Numbered from the stretch's first letter, positions 45,467 to 57,745 are shown. The stretch is 64,000 nt of DNA from Amaurobius ferox (GCA_951213105.1 OX578138.1:89754914-89818913), one strand, 5' to 3'. The notes: a model not told the origin generated them from the sequence alone. A program made the numbers and translations.

Positions 45467-46875
45467 CATTAGAGGTGTATTTTACGTCTGAATTCGTCCA
45501 AGTGGAAATCCGACAATTGCAAATGCATGATTGCATCCTCACATTTCAATAGACACCACTAAAATGTGTGGATCTTATTTTGAAAAAGCTGCTCTCAGAA
45601 AGAATATGTATATGAATACATATTTTCCATAAATATACCCCCTCCCCCCACAATACACACAACATGCAGGCCAAAGACTCACCCAAAATACATTCCAAAT
45701 CGGCTCTATAGCTTATCGCGCTTATCAGTGTAACAGATAGTGACCCAAAGTTCATGTTCGCAAAGCGAGTTAATTGCAATGTTATTGTTTTAAGCAGTTC
45801 CCATATTTAAATGAAAAATTTATCAAATTATACAATACATACAAGAGCTGGAAGATCATAGCATTTCAATATTATAGAATACTCACGAATGTTTTTTTTT
45901 TTTTTTTTTTCCCCATTTAAAATTATCAAATTTTAATGCAATTTGACAAAAATTGCACAATACTTAGTGTATGACTATCAAATAACAGCTAGGTTTTATT
46001 GTTACAACAACGTTTAAGATCATTAAACGAGTATATATATATATTTTTTTAAAGAAGAATAGTATATAACTTACTGTTTTTAAGGATAGGTGATTGTTAA
46101 CATTGAATTTAAATGAAAGAGTGACCCTCTGAGACAAGTACAGTACATTGCAATAACATTAAAAAATATGAAAGATATGCAATTAACACCTTAAAAGAAA
46201 CATGTAATGAGTTTTGATATCTTAATACGAGACATTATTGACATGCACATAGAAATGTCACAATTTTGTGGCTGTAGGTGCTCCATAAGACCCCTCTGCT
46301 CTTAATAAATGATCCCATTTGAATGTACATATTTAACAACACACAGAAAATGACAGGACCACAACAAAATTTTACACCTATTACAGAATAACTCCCAACT
46401 TCGTAGATTTTTAAGAAACTACAGTCGAATTTTCACCGATTCTTAGAGATTGAAACACAGCATTGTTTATGAATCTTCATACTTTAGAGAATGGAACATA
46501 AATTAGCATTTATTTTGAATGAATGCAGAATTTTGACATTGATTATAAATTTATGATTTAAACTCTGTAAAGTGTAAATATCTTTTGTCATGAAACTCAC
46601 ACTGTAGACATTTGATATGATTCGAATAAATCTATTTTTAATTTTTTATATTTTATTTTAAAAAGTGAGATTAGTAAACCTGTTACACTTAAATGCATAG
46701 ATACATAACTCACAACAATATAACATTTCTTAAATGGAACATGCTAAAAAAAAAAAAAAAATTAGCTAATGAGTATAAATAAGGAATTCAATTTGAAAGA
46801 TAAAAACCATTTAATGAATCTATTATTAATGAAATACACATTAACCATTATCACTTGTACATTTAAACAAATAAG
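44246..46875. other. Non-coding left-arm region with promoter-like cassettes and homopolymers
   Basis: It holds the mirror copies of cassettes C3 (about 44297-44435) and C2 (about 45182-45302), an A run at 45430-45465 and a T run near 45894-45910. The only frame (45546-45779, 77 codons) has no recognisable domain. Confidence 0.6.
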
Positions 46876-47991
46876 TTAAAATAATTTCCTTATCGCACTT
46901 TCATAGTCCTCTGATTTGAATGACTCGAAAAAATTTCTATCATAGCAGTAAAAGACTTCTTCACCACGCAACAAAACTTTCTTAGCAATGTTATTAATGT
47001 CAAGATTTAGAAGTACTTGTTCAGACACTCTGTCAAACATTTGTAATGGAGTGCTGTAAAGACATTCATGGTAACTTAAATCTTCAACTTGACCAACACA
47101 GCCAACACATTTGAAAAGTTTTCTTACATGACACATGATGTTGTCATGAATACAAGAGATTAATTGTTCGAATGCAAAATTTTTGTCACAAATAAGTGAT
47201 GGTAGAAAGGTTATAGTGTTCTTTATTTTTAATATTTGAGCAGGAAGCCACTCTATAAATTTACTTTCTCGAAGATGTATACTAATGTTGTTAACACTAT
47301 TCTGTAAACATGCTATTTGATTTTTATCTAAGGTAATATGACACTGTGTTAGACAAAATTTTGAATCATATGATTGAATTATTTTCTGCAGATGCAATTT
47401 TCCGTTGTCATTGAAACAGAACAACTCATTGCGACTGACGAAAGAGGTATCTGCATATAGAATATTGAACGACCACAATTTTTGAGAAAATTCACTCCAT
47501 GTAGCCGGTGACAGTGTAACACCTTCACGCGTAGGCTGTAATTCATTTCGATCGTTAGAGAGATATTTCCATATATACACTTTTAACTTCCCATGACGAA
47601 GTTTCAAATACACATACACATTAGAACCTAAATGCCAACGACGGAGTGCATCTTGCATAAAATCTGAAGAAGTAGATTCAGTCGAAACTGATTCTGCATT
47701 GGAAGATAACAGTCCACTATGTGTTAGAGCACAAGAAAGCAGATCATGAGTTGAGTTTTCAACCTCGGTGAGAACTTGTGAATTGACAACGGTAGATGTT
47801 TCTGCTGGGGTTTTGGAAGACATAAGATAGGTTTCTAACCAATCCACAGCAAATTTTTGTGAGGGTGAATTAATCACATCTGAGACAATGTCCACAGATT
47901 TTGTTTCTTCTAGGGCAGGAACAGTCAACTCCGCACTATTTACACTAGAAATTATTTGCTCGAGTGATGGCATACTTTGAATTTTAGACAT
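46876..47991 (-). CDS. PC4/SUB1-like domain protein, left-arm copy
   Basis: An uninterrupted 371-codon frame. I start at the ATG at 47991 (MSKIQSMPSLEQ), because the 12 codons upstream begin with GTG only. Residues ~120-172 (RWHLGSNVYVYLKLRHGKLK, then VYIWKY and PTREGVTLSPATW) match the PC4 fold: a beta-rich single-strand DNA-binding domain with the PTKKGISL..W signature of transcription coactivator p15. The first ~115 residues are Ser/Thr-rich and acidic. Near the C terminus C295-x2-C298-x9-H308-x-C310 looks like a small zinc site. The function is inferred as a nuclear DNA-binding or transcription factor. It differs from the right-arm copy at residues 207, 244 and 324 (Ser, Lys, Glu here). 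It is transcribed away from the palindrome centre. Confidence 0.72.
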   Translation of the reverse strand: MSKIQSMPSLEQIISSVNSAELTVPALEETKSVDIVSDVINSPSQKFAVDWLETYLMSSKTPAETSTVVNSQVLTEVENSTHDLLSCALTHSGLLSSNAESVSTESTSSDFMQDALRRWHLGSNVYVYLKLRHGKLKVYIWKYLSNDRNELQPTREGVTLSPATWSEFSQKLWSFNILYADTSFVSRNELFCFNDNGKLHLQKIIQSYDSKFCLTQCHITLDKNQIACLQNSVNNISIHLRESKFIEWLPAQILKIKNTITFLPSLICDKNFAFEQLISCIHDNIMCHVRKLFKCVGCVGQVEDLSYHECLYSTPLQMFDRVSEQVLLNLDINNIAKKVLLRGEEVFYCYDRNFFESFKSEDYESAIRKLF

Positions 47992-49405
47992 TCTTTTTAG
48001 ATAGTAACATCCAACTACGACATTCACAGTATAAGATTTATTTTTAAAACACTAACATCTTAAAACATTATAATTCTGTCACAGCTATGAGCGAAGCAAA
48101 CCTATCCACACAACGTCCAAAGTTGAAATGACTTATCAAACAACTTCATAAGTATAATCACGTAACCTAAATCGAGTGTCGTGTGCAAACAGATCACATA
48201 AGATATGAAGTGATTAGAACTTATAATTTTTAATGAATCGTACAACATTAGATTGTGGTAAATACAATTGTTATCTACATGAGAAAATTTCTATATTATT
48301 TCATTCAGCTTCGAAATCATAGAGTGAAAATATGTACCAAACTTACTTAAAGTTCCGAATTTTAAATCACATTAACATTATATACTTAGAAAAATTTTAT
48401 ATATATTTTTATAACTTTAGGTGATATGTATCACGCGGAATATACAAGAATAACTACCAAAAACACGAAAATAACTAACAGTATGAGGCCTTCACAAGTC
48501 GGCATCCAAACTAGAAATGAACGATAAACACACTAATTGCAACAATTAGATGAGAGCTTATCAGTTCTTATCTTATCTAAGATTCCACATAAAATGACGT
48601 CATCACTCCAAAGTTCACAAGATGACGTCATTGGTCCAAGGTTCGCAAGATACCCATTTAGCCTTTTAAAATTAAGAAGTAATTAAAAATCGATAGTAAT
48701 TAAAAAAATTTTAATTACTTCTTAATTTTAAAAGGCTAAATGGCTATCTTGCGAACCTTGGACCAATGACGTCATCTTGTGAACTTTGGAGTGATGACGT
48801 CATTTTATGTGGAATCTTAGATAAGATAAGAACTGATAAGCTCTCATCTAATTGTTGCAATTAGTGTGTTTATCGTTCATTTCTAGTTTGGATGCCGACT
48901 TGTGAAGGCCTCATACTGTTAGTTATTTTCGTGTTTTTGGTAGTTATTCTTGTATATTCCGCGTGATACATATCACCTAAAGTTATAAAAATATATATAA
49001 AATTTTTCTAAGTATATAATGTTAATGTGATTTAAAATTCGGAACTTTAAGTAAGTTTGGTACATATTTTCACTCTATGATTTCGAAGCTGAATGAAATA
49101 ATATAGAAATTTTCTCATGTAGATAACAATTGTATTTACCACAATCTAATGTTGTACGATTCATTAAAAATTATAAGTTCTAATCACTTCATATCTTATG
49201 TGATCTGTTTGCACACGACACTCGATTTAGGTTACGTGATTATACTTATGAAGTTGTTTGATAAGTCATTTCAACTTTGGACGTTGTGTGGATAGGTTTG
49301 CTTCGCTCATAGCTGTGACAGAATTATAATGTTTTAAGATGTTAGTGTTTTAAAAATAAATCTTATACTGTGAATGTCGTAGTTGGATGTTACTATCTAA
49401 AAAGA
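47992..49405. promoter_or_regulatory. Central divergent control region between the two PC4-like genes
   Basis: 1.4 kb, symmetric around the 20-bp spacer at 48689-48708. Each side has two exact TGACGTCA sites (48595-48602, 48623-48630; 48767-48774, 48795-48802) and GATA sites (GATAAGATAAG at 48820-48830, GATAAG at 48835-48840, mirrored on the left). These are CREB/ATF- and GATA-type motifs. The leader to each ATG is about 500 bp. It can serve as a bidirectional promoter, which is an inference. Confidence 0.55.
48689..48708. other. Palindrome spacer
   Basis: Twenty non-paired bases (ATCGATAGTAATTAAAAAAA) between TAATTAAAA on the left and TTTTAATTA on the right. Such a short spacer means the two strands can fold back almost completely. 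Confidence 0.9.
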
Positions 49406-50521
49406 ATGTCTAAAATTCAAAGTATGCCATCACTCGAGCAAATAATTTCTAGTGTAAATAGTGCGGAGTTGACTGTTCCTGCCCTAGAAGAAACAAAATC
49501 TGTGGACATTGTCTCAGATGTGATTAATTCACCCTCACAAAAATTTGCTGTGGATTGGTTAGAAACCTATCTTATGTCTTCCAAAACCCCAGCAGAAACA
49601 TCTACCGTTGTCAATTCACAAGTTCTCACCGAGGTTGAAAACTCAACTCATGATCTGCTTTCTTGTGCTCTAACACATAGTGGACTGTTATCTTCCAATG
49701 CAGAATCAGTTTCGACTGAATCTACTTCTTCAGATTTTATGCAAGATGCACTCCGTCGTTGGCATTTAGGTTCTAATGTGTATGTGTATTTGAAACTTCG
49801 TCATGGGAAGTTAAAAGTGTATATATGGAAATATCTCTCTAACGATCGAAATGAATTACAGCCTACGCGTGAAGGTGTTACACTGTCACCGGCTACATGG
49901 AGTGAATTTTCTCAAAAATTGTGGTCGTTCAATATTCTATATGCAGATACCTCTTTCGTCAGTCGCAATGAGTTGTTCTGTTTCAATGACAACGGAAAAT
50001 TGCATCTGCAGAAAATAATTCAATTATATGATTCAAAATTTTGTCTAACACAGTGTCATATTACCTTAGATAAAAATCAAATAGCATGTTTACAGAATAG
50101 TGTTAACAACATTAGTATACATCTTCGAGAAAGTATATTTATAGAGTGGCTTCCTGCTCAAATATTAAAAATAAAGAACACTATAACCTTTCTACCATCA
50201 CTTATTTGTGACAAAAATTTTGCATTCGAACAATTAATCTCTTGTATTCATGACAACATCATGTGTCATGTAAGAAAACTTTTCAAATGTGTTGGCTGTG
50301 TTGGTCAAGTTGAAGATTTAAGTTACCATGAATGTCTTTACAGCACTCCATTACAAATGTTTGACAGAGTGTCTAAACAAGTACTTCTAAATCTTGACAT
50401 TAATAACATTGCTAAGAAAGTTTTGTTGCGTGGTGAAGAAGTCTTTTACTGCTATGATAGAAATTTTTTCGAGTCATTCAAATCAGAGGACTATGAAAGT
50501 GCGATAAGGAAATTATTTTAA
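49406..50521 (+). CDS. PC4/SUB1-like domain protein, right-arm copy
   Basis: Mirror twin of the gene at 46876-47991: same length, same PC4-like region and zinc-site-like cysteines, no intron, TAA stop at 50519-50521. Residues 207, 244 and 324 are Leu, Ile and Lys. The ATG context is AAAAGAATGTCT. A polyadenylation signal AATAAA lies about 220 bp after the stop (50740-50745). That a 371-codon frame stays open in both arms with a recognisable domain supports a real gene. Whether it is a host gene or cargo of a virus or transposon is unknown. Confidence 0.72.
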   Translation: MSKIQSMPSLEQIISSVNSAELTVPALEETKSVDIVSDVINSPSQKFAVDWLETYLMSSKTPAETSTVVNSQVLTEVENSTHDLLSCALTHSGLLSSNAESVSTESTSSDFMQDALRRWHLGSNVYVYLKLRHGKLKVYIWKYLSNDRNELQPTREGVTLSPATWSEFSQKLWSFNILYADTSFVSRNELFCFNDNGKLHLQKIIQLYDSKFCLTQCHITLDKNQIACLQNSVNNISIHLRESIFIEWLPAQILKIKNTITFLPSLICDKNFAFEQLISCIHDNIMCHVRKLFKCVGCVGQVEDLSYHECLYSTPLQMFDRVSKQVLLNLDINNIAKKVLLRGEEVFYCYDRNFFESFKSEDYESAIRKLF

Positions 50522-51932
50522 CTTATTTGTTTAAATGTACAAGTGATAATGGTTAATGTGTATTTCATTAATAATAGATTCATTAAATGGTTTTTATCTT
50601 TCAAATTGAATTCCTTATTTATACTCATTAGCTAATTTTTTTTTTTTTTTTAGCATGTTCCATTTAAGAAATGTTATATTGTTGTGAGTTATGTATCTAT
50701 GCATTTAAGTGTAACAGGTTTACTAATCTCACTTTTTAAAATAAAATATAAAAAATTAAAAATAGATTTATTCGAATCATATCAAATGTCTACAGTGTGA
50801 GTTTCATGACAAAAGATATTTACACTTTACAGAGTTTAAATCATAAATTTATAATCAATGTCAAAATTCTGAATTCATTCAAAATAAATGCTAATTTATG
50901 TTCCATTCTCTAAAGTATGAAGATTCATAAACAATGCTGTGTTTCAATCTCTAAGAATCGGTGAAAATTCGACTGTAGTTTCTTAAAAATCTACGAAGTT
51001 GGGAGTTATTCTGTAATAGGTGTAAAATTTTGTTGTGGTCCTGTCATTTTCTGTGTGTTGTTAAATATGTACATTCAAATGGGATCATTTATTAAGAGCA
51101 GAGGGGTCTTATGGAGCACCTACAGCCACAAAATTGTGACATTTCTATGTGCATGTCAATAATGTCTCGTATTAAGATATCAAAACTCATTACATGTTTC
51201 TTTTAAGGTGTTAATTGCATATCTTTCATATTTTTTAATGTTATTGCAATGTACTGTACTTGTCTCAGAGGGTCACTCTTTCATTTAAATTCAATGTTAA
51301 CAATCACCTATCCTTAAAAACAGTAAGTTATATACTATTCTTCTTTAAAAAAAATATATATATATACTCGTTTAATGATCTTAAACGTTGTTGTAACAAT
51401 AAAACCTAGCTGTTATTTGATAGTCATACACTAAGTATTGTGCAATTTTTGTCAAATTGCATTAAAATTTGATAATTTTAAATGGGGAAAAAAAAAAAAA
51501 AAAAAAACATTCGTGAGTATTCTATAATATTGAAATGCTATGATCTTCCAGCTCTTGTATGTATTGTATAATTTGATAAATTTTTCATTTAAATATGGGA
51601 ACTGCTTAAAACAATAACATTGCAATTAACTCGCTTTGCGAACATGAACTTTGGGTCACTATCTGTTACACTGATAAGCGCGATAAGCTATAGAGCCGAT
51701 TTGGAATGTATTTTGGGTGAGTCTTTGGCCTGCATGTTGTGTGTATTGTGGGGGGAGGGGGTATATTTATGGAAAATATGTATTCATATACATATTCTTT
51801 CTGAGAGCAGCTTTTTCAAAATAAGATCCACACATTTTAGTGGTGTCTATTGAAATGTGAGGATGCAATCATGCATTTGCAATTGTCGGATTTCCACTTG
51901 GACGAATTCAGACGTAAAATACACCTCTAATG

Positions 51933-51971
<39 letters not shown>

Positions 51972-53149
51972 TAACTTAACATTTAGAAGGTATATGGAAT
52001 ATCTGCTTATATGAAAAAAAAAATGGATAGCATAAGACAGTAGCAAGTTATTAAAAAGAAAAAAGAAAAAATGCATAATTTGGAAAGAATAATTGTGTGG
52101 TGGCAATACGGTAACATAATGACATCATTATAGATAAGATCTAATTTTTAATAATGTAATAAGAGTGTATCACTCATTTGGAGTGTGGACAGTAAGTTGT
52201 CGCTCCGTGAGTTCCAATTTTGTTAACTATTTTCAATGTGAATATAAAAATTATATGAAATGATTCGAAATATTCAAACTTAGAAGCTTCAACTAAGTTT
52301 GGTTTCATTGAAATATTTGTCCTGTAAATATTTGCATCGGTAAAACCACCATTGGTAGTTCAAACAGTCGATTCGTATTTAGAAAATTCTAGAACCGTAG
52401 TGTACAACCGTAGAAATCTATTTTTAAAAGCTGTCGAAACAGATATTTTTTTCATAAAAATGTGTTCCATACAATTTATGTCTACCGATGAAATACAACT
52501 ATTTCGGACATTTTTAAAAATTTAAAAAGTTAGTGTGATAAAATCTCACACAATACTTACTCGTTTCATGTTTAGCAGGTTTTAATACCGGGTGTTGAAA
52601 TCTAGGTACATGTATGTGCAAAATGGTCTATTCCTATTCAATAGATTTTAAAATGTGTTGGTGTCCTGAAAAAAAAAATAATGTACACTCACTTCTAAGT
52701 TCTATAATGGCAGTAAAATTACGATGTTAAAATGGTGATATCATATTCATTGGGTTTTATTTAAACTGAATGCTAAAATTTTTGGGGGTGAAAATTCGTT
52801 AGTTTGTTAAATTCTAAACTTCGATATTTCAATTACATCCACCATTTTAAAAATGGCCGAATCATATTCAATGCGTAATATCATTAAAATGATGTATTTC
52901 AGATTACGTGTACCAAATCAGACCCTTGAAGTATCCAACTATTAAAATATATTATTAGAAAAAATAGGTGGCAACACCTCATACTGCTGACGTCATTATA
53001 GATAATATCTAATTTTTAATAGCGTAATGAGAGTGTATCACTCATTTGAAGTTTGACCAGCGGGTAGTGAAGACATCGTTCTGTGAGTTCTAATTTTCAT
53101 TATTATTTTTATATACTTTTAGATTTATTTTTCAAAAATCACACACACA
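50522..53149. other. Non-coding right-arm region with promoter-like cassettes C2 and C3
   Basis: C2 (52096-52215) has ATGACATCAT, then GATAAGATCTAA, then GAGTGTATCACTCATTTG. C3 (52967-53100) has TGACGTCA (52988-52995), GATAATATCTAA and the same GAGTGTATCACTCATTTG. Both are followed by an initiator-like TCATTT and GTGAGTTC. Neither has an open frame downstream. The 77-codon frame at 51620-51853 is unrecognised. A T run spans 51934-51965. Confidence 0.55.
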
Positions 53150-53940
53150 CTTAGAATGGTCGAATCCTGTTCACAAAACATAATTTCAGCTATGTATTAC
53201 ATTCATGTTTTTAAAGTTTGTATATACATTTGTTTTTAGATACACAACACTTAAAATGGTCGAATCGTATTCATTGAACACAATTTGTGTGTTCATTGGA
53301 AATCCGTAATCAATTTGTTTTTAAACATTCGAAATCATTTCGTTATTATTATAAAAATCGTATTGATAGTTAGATTTATTTAAAAAAAAAAAAAAAAAAT
53401 CCACTGAATACAATTTTAGCTAATTATTACATTCGTGTTTTTAAAGTTTGTGTATACATTTGTTTTTAGATACACAACACTTAAAATGGTCGAATCCTAT
53501 TCACTGAACACAATTTGTGTGTCCACTGAACACAATTTGTGTGTTCATTGGAAATCCGTAATCAATTTGTTTTTAAACATTCGAAATTATTTCGTTATTA
53601 TTATAAAAATCGTATTGATTTATTTAAAAAAAAAAGAAAAAATCCACTGAATACAATTTTAGCTAATTATTACATTCGTGTTTTTAAAGTTTGTGTATAC
53701 ATTTGTTTTTAGATACACAACACTCAGAATGGTCGAATGGTATTCATGTAGCACCATTTTTGTGTTCACTGAACACAATTTGTGTGTTCATTCGTAATCA
53801 ATTTGTTTTTAAACATTCGAAATTATTTCGTTATTATTATAAAAATCGTATTGATTTATTTAAAAAAAAAAATCCACTGAATACAATTTTAGCTAATTAT
53901 TACATTCGTGTTTTTAAAGTTTGTGTATACATTTGTTTTA
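53150..53940 (+). repeat. ~231-244-bp tandem array, right arm
   Basis: Mirror of 43460-44245, with AAAAAAAAATCCACTGAATA at each unit and A runs whose lengths differ slightly from the left-arm T runs. Confidence 0.9.
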
Positions 53941-54103
53941 AAAAAAAATCATAATGTTATAATATACATATTTATATTCACTCCGTAGCATTCTGTTTTA
54001 AAACGCACCCTTTATAAAGCGCATCGCTATTCGAATGAATTTTGAAAAATAATCTAACTTCCACTGATAAGGTACACTTCGAAGTTAACTGCCTATAAAG
54101 CAC

Positions 54104-54175
54104 GGGTGCTTTGGCACAGCGGTAAGACGCGCGGCTTCTAATCAGTTGGGCCCAAGATCGAATCCAGCTCCTGAC
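54104..54175 (+). other. tRNA-like sequence, right arm
   Basis: Mirror of 43221-43292. Same A-box and B-box resemblance and the same pairing faults. Confidence 0.5.
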
Positions 54176-54236
54176 AAGTGAAACATTAAATTCTTTTGGA
54201 AAAAAATGCCGATAGATGGCAGCACTTCATCAAAAT

Positions 54237-54747
54237 TCGCCAGAGGGCGCTTTAACTACGTCACGCTGATAAGATCTTTCACTCTGTCGCTGACCAGCAG
54301 AGAGGGAGGACGTGTGCTAAGGAGCTCCAAGGCGCGACACGTCATTTCCAGATTGTTCGATTGCGACATCCCTTGAAATTTCTTCCTCAGGTCAAGGGTC
54401 AGTCATCGATTGCGAAATCCCTTGAAACCACTTCCTCAGGTCAAGGGTCAGTCATCGATTGTGACATTTCCTCTCAAGGGTGAAGTGAAACTCACTTCGT
54501 ATGAGTCATCATGCCTCTTTCACAATACTGTGAAAGACTTCGCAATTGCCCTCTTCCGAAAGAGGTATCCGGTGCTGCACCTCACCAAACTTCCAAAAGA
54601 GGGGAGGGGGGCATCCTCCCTCCTGGGGGTCTCAAGACCCTCCAAGGAGGGTCCACTCCAAAGAGGGAAGACACTCCAAAGAGGCATCCTCCCAAAGAGG
54701 GCCTCTCCTCCTGAGCTGCACTTGCTGCACCTCCCCTCTTTGGACTG
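54237..54747. other. GC-rich island, right arm, with weak cassette C4
   Basis: Mirror of 42650-43160. It begins with TACGTCACGCTGATAAGATC (54257-54276), then CACTCTGTCGCTGACCAGCAG-type sequence, a diverged relative of cassettes C1-C3. It contains the ~55-bp repeats and CTTTGG/CCAAAG palindromic segments. The open frame across it starts with TTG and has no methionine, so no gene is called. Confidence 0.5.
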
Positions 54748-55009
54748 GTACGCCCCTTTTATAACTACTTACAACATTCTTTATGCTATTACAGACACTT
54801 ACAACTTATCATTCGTTTCATTCATTAAAATATTTCAGCTATTTAAACTACAATAATTTGAAAATAAATAAAATCACAGTAAAAACATATTTCGTAAATA
54901 AGGAATTTAGGCAACATTTGATTTTAAAATATATAATAGATATGAAAATATCATTATATCAAAACAGTTTGACTTTTGTTGTCCGAAATTCCCCTGAACG
55001 AAGCATTCA

Positions 55010-57745
55010 ATTGATTCTATCCGACTACCCGTTGAAAATCAATGGCCCCACAATAAGTAACCTCCGAATAACGTAAAATTTTGAATATTTCGCGCTTCAT
55101 ATTTATTTGAAAAACCGAAAATTTTGGTGTACGGAACCTCCTTAAAAATATATATCTAGGGAAACTGAAATTGCTCCACTTTCTGCCTTTTGAGCTATGT
55201 ACCCGTACACCAAATTTGAAGTCTCTAACACATACTGAAGTATACAATTTTATCATTTCATCTTTCGAACTTTTTTATGTAAAGCACCCTCTTAAATAAA
55301 CGTTAATGAAAAACTCTATTCATATTGGGTTTTTTCTCAAATGATTAACTCATATACCTTTCAAACCCTTCTTAACGATTTACCCATACACCAAATTGGA
55401 AGTCTATCTCATTGTAAACATGTTTTTCTATCACTTTACTCTTCGGATGTTTTGGTGAGCGGAACCGCACAAAATTACAAATATTGGAAATTTTGTATTG
55501 CACACTTTCTTTCTTTTGAGCTGTCTACCTATACATCAAATTTAAAATTTCTTTTGCATCGTGAAGTATATTTTTTCTATCATTTCACTATTCGAACATT
55601 TTCGTGCGGAGTAGCTATCCCCTAAAATGGACATTTTAAAAAAACTCTATTCTTTGTTTTAGCAGATGATTGCCCATAGACCATATATCAAGCCACTGTT
55701 ATATTTTAAAAAGAGGGGGTCTATCTTTTATTCGGTAAATTCGAAAACCATTTAATCGATTATTTGTATTTACGGCATCCTTTAAAGTAAAAAATATAGG
55801 AAAACTGAAATTGCACATGCTCTTCCCTTCGAACTAGCTACGTGTATACCGAATTTGAAGTCTCTATCGCATCACATAACATGGTTTTTCGTCATTTCAC
55901 TTTTCGAATGTTTTTCTCTGAAGCACCCCATTAAACGAATATTTTTGAAAAATTCTTCTGTTTTGAGGGTTTTCATTAAATTAATAAATCATATAATACA
56001 TTTTAAGCCTCTAACAGGTTTTAAAGCAGGTGTTTTTCGTTTGTTCGGCAAAACGAATATTTCGTTGCGCGTCACTCCCTAGAATAGCAAATATTGAAAA
56101 TCTGAAATCGCACACTTTTGAATAGTTTATCCATACACTAAATTTGAAGTCTCTAGCTCATAGCAATGTTTGCTTTCTTATTATTTCACTTGTAGAACGT
56201 TATGATGTGAAACACCCCTCTACACAACATTTTTTAAATATTCGATTTTTCCATGAGTTTTTCTCAAACGATCGACCCGCGTACTAAACTGCAAGCATTT
56301 ATCTATTTGTGAAGTGCGTAAACAAAGCGTGACGAAACGCCCAGACGGACACTTGGCAATTAGTATATATTAACCAAATACCCGTTGAATATCAACTGTC
56401 TCGCAATAAGCAACCTCTGAATAATGTACTTTTCTGAATAATTCACGTTTCACATTTATTCGGAAAATCGAATATTTCGGTGACACAGAACCCCTAAATT
56501 AGAAAATATTGGAAGACTTAAGTTCCTTACTTCTTCCTTTACACCAAACCTTCCTTTACATCTACCCGTACACCAAATTAAAGTATATATCTCTTCCCGA
56601 AGCATACTATTTTATCATTTCCCCTTTCGAAAGTTTTCCTGTGGAACACACTCATAAACAAACATTTTTGAAAAACTCTGTTCGTCTTGGGTTTTTTATC
56701 AGATGATTGGTCTATATACCAAATATCAAGCCTATATCACATTTAAACGAAGCATGTCTTATCTTTTTGGAATATATTGGTCTGCGGAAATCCCTAAAGC
56801 AGAAAATATTGAAAATCTGAAATTTCACACTTTCTTTCTTTCAAACTGTAAGACCAGGAACAGGTATGTGAAACCAGATTGGAGAAAGATTAGGTGAGAC
56901 AGTTTTATGATAACTATTTTTGAGTGTCTTAACGTTTCACATATCAGACACCAGTTTTATGACACTCTGATCCAAAAGGTCATAGTCGGCAATAAAAGTT
57001 AGAGGATACATGTAGCCACGAGAGTGATTGAAGATGTGAACCATTGTTCAGAGTGTCTTGTGGCTTTGCCCTAAGGTCGACCAATCAGAGCGACAAGGGG
57101 CAAAGCAAATTTTTTCTTCACTTCACTTTCTGAACACTTTTCTGTGTAGCACCTCTTTAAATGAACAGTTTTGAAAAACCGTATTCATCTTGAGTCTCTT
57201 ATCAAATGATTAGTCCATATACTAAATTTCAAGCCTCTGTCACATTGAAAATGTGGCGTATTTTATTTGTTCGACAAAGCGAATATTTTAGTGAGAGAGC
57301 ATACCCCTACTAAAACAAAATGTTGGAATACTAAATCTGCTCACTCTTTTCCTTTCCAACTATTTACCCGTACACCATATTTAGAGTGTATATCTCATTG
57401 CGAAGCATGCTTTTTCTACCATTTCACTTTTCGAATGTTTTTGTGTGGAGTACGCATCCTCTTGAATACACATTTTTGAAAAATTCCATTCTTCTTGGGT
57501 TTTCTATCAGATGATGCACCCATATTCCAAATATCAATCTTCTATTACGTTTTAAAAGGGGAGTTTCTCTTTTATTCGAAAATTGATCATTTTGGTGTGC
57601 GGCACTCCCTAAAGTAGAAAATCTTGAAAAATAGAAATTGTACAATCTCTTCTTTCCAAACTACCTACCCGTACACGAAATTTGAAATTTTTATCTCATC
57701 CTGAAGCATGTTTTTTATCATTTCGTTTTATTTTATTTCTTTTGT
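55010..57745 (-). repeat. Helitron-like ~300-bp repeats, right arm
   Basis: Mirror of 39660-42388. At about 56543-56563 this arm carries a 21-base segment (ACACCAAACC then TTCCTTTACAT) where the left arm has CGAACTAT. This is the main length difference between arms. Confidence 0.7.

Noticed and set aside
51620..51853. 77-codon frame present in both palindrome arms
   Set aside because: Conservation between arms reflects only the recent duplication. There is no domain, no homology I recognise and no clear regulatory context.
54410..54856. 148-codon open frame in the right arm and its mirror at 42540-42986
   Set aside because: It begins with TTG, contains no methionine, crosses a GC-rich repeat block that is open in several frames, and has no recognisable domain.
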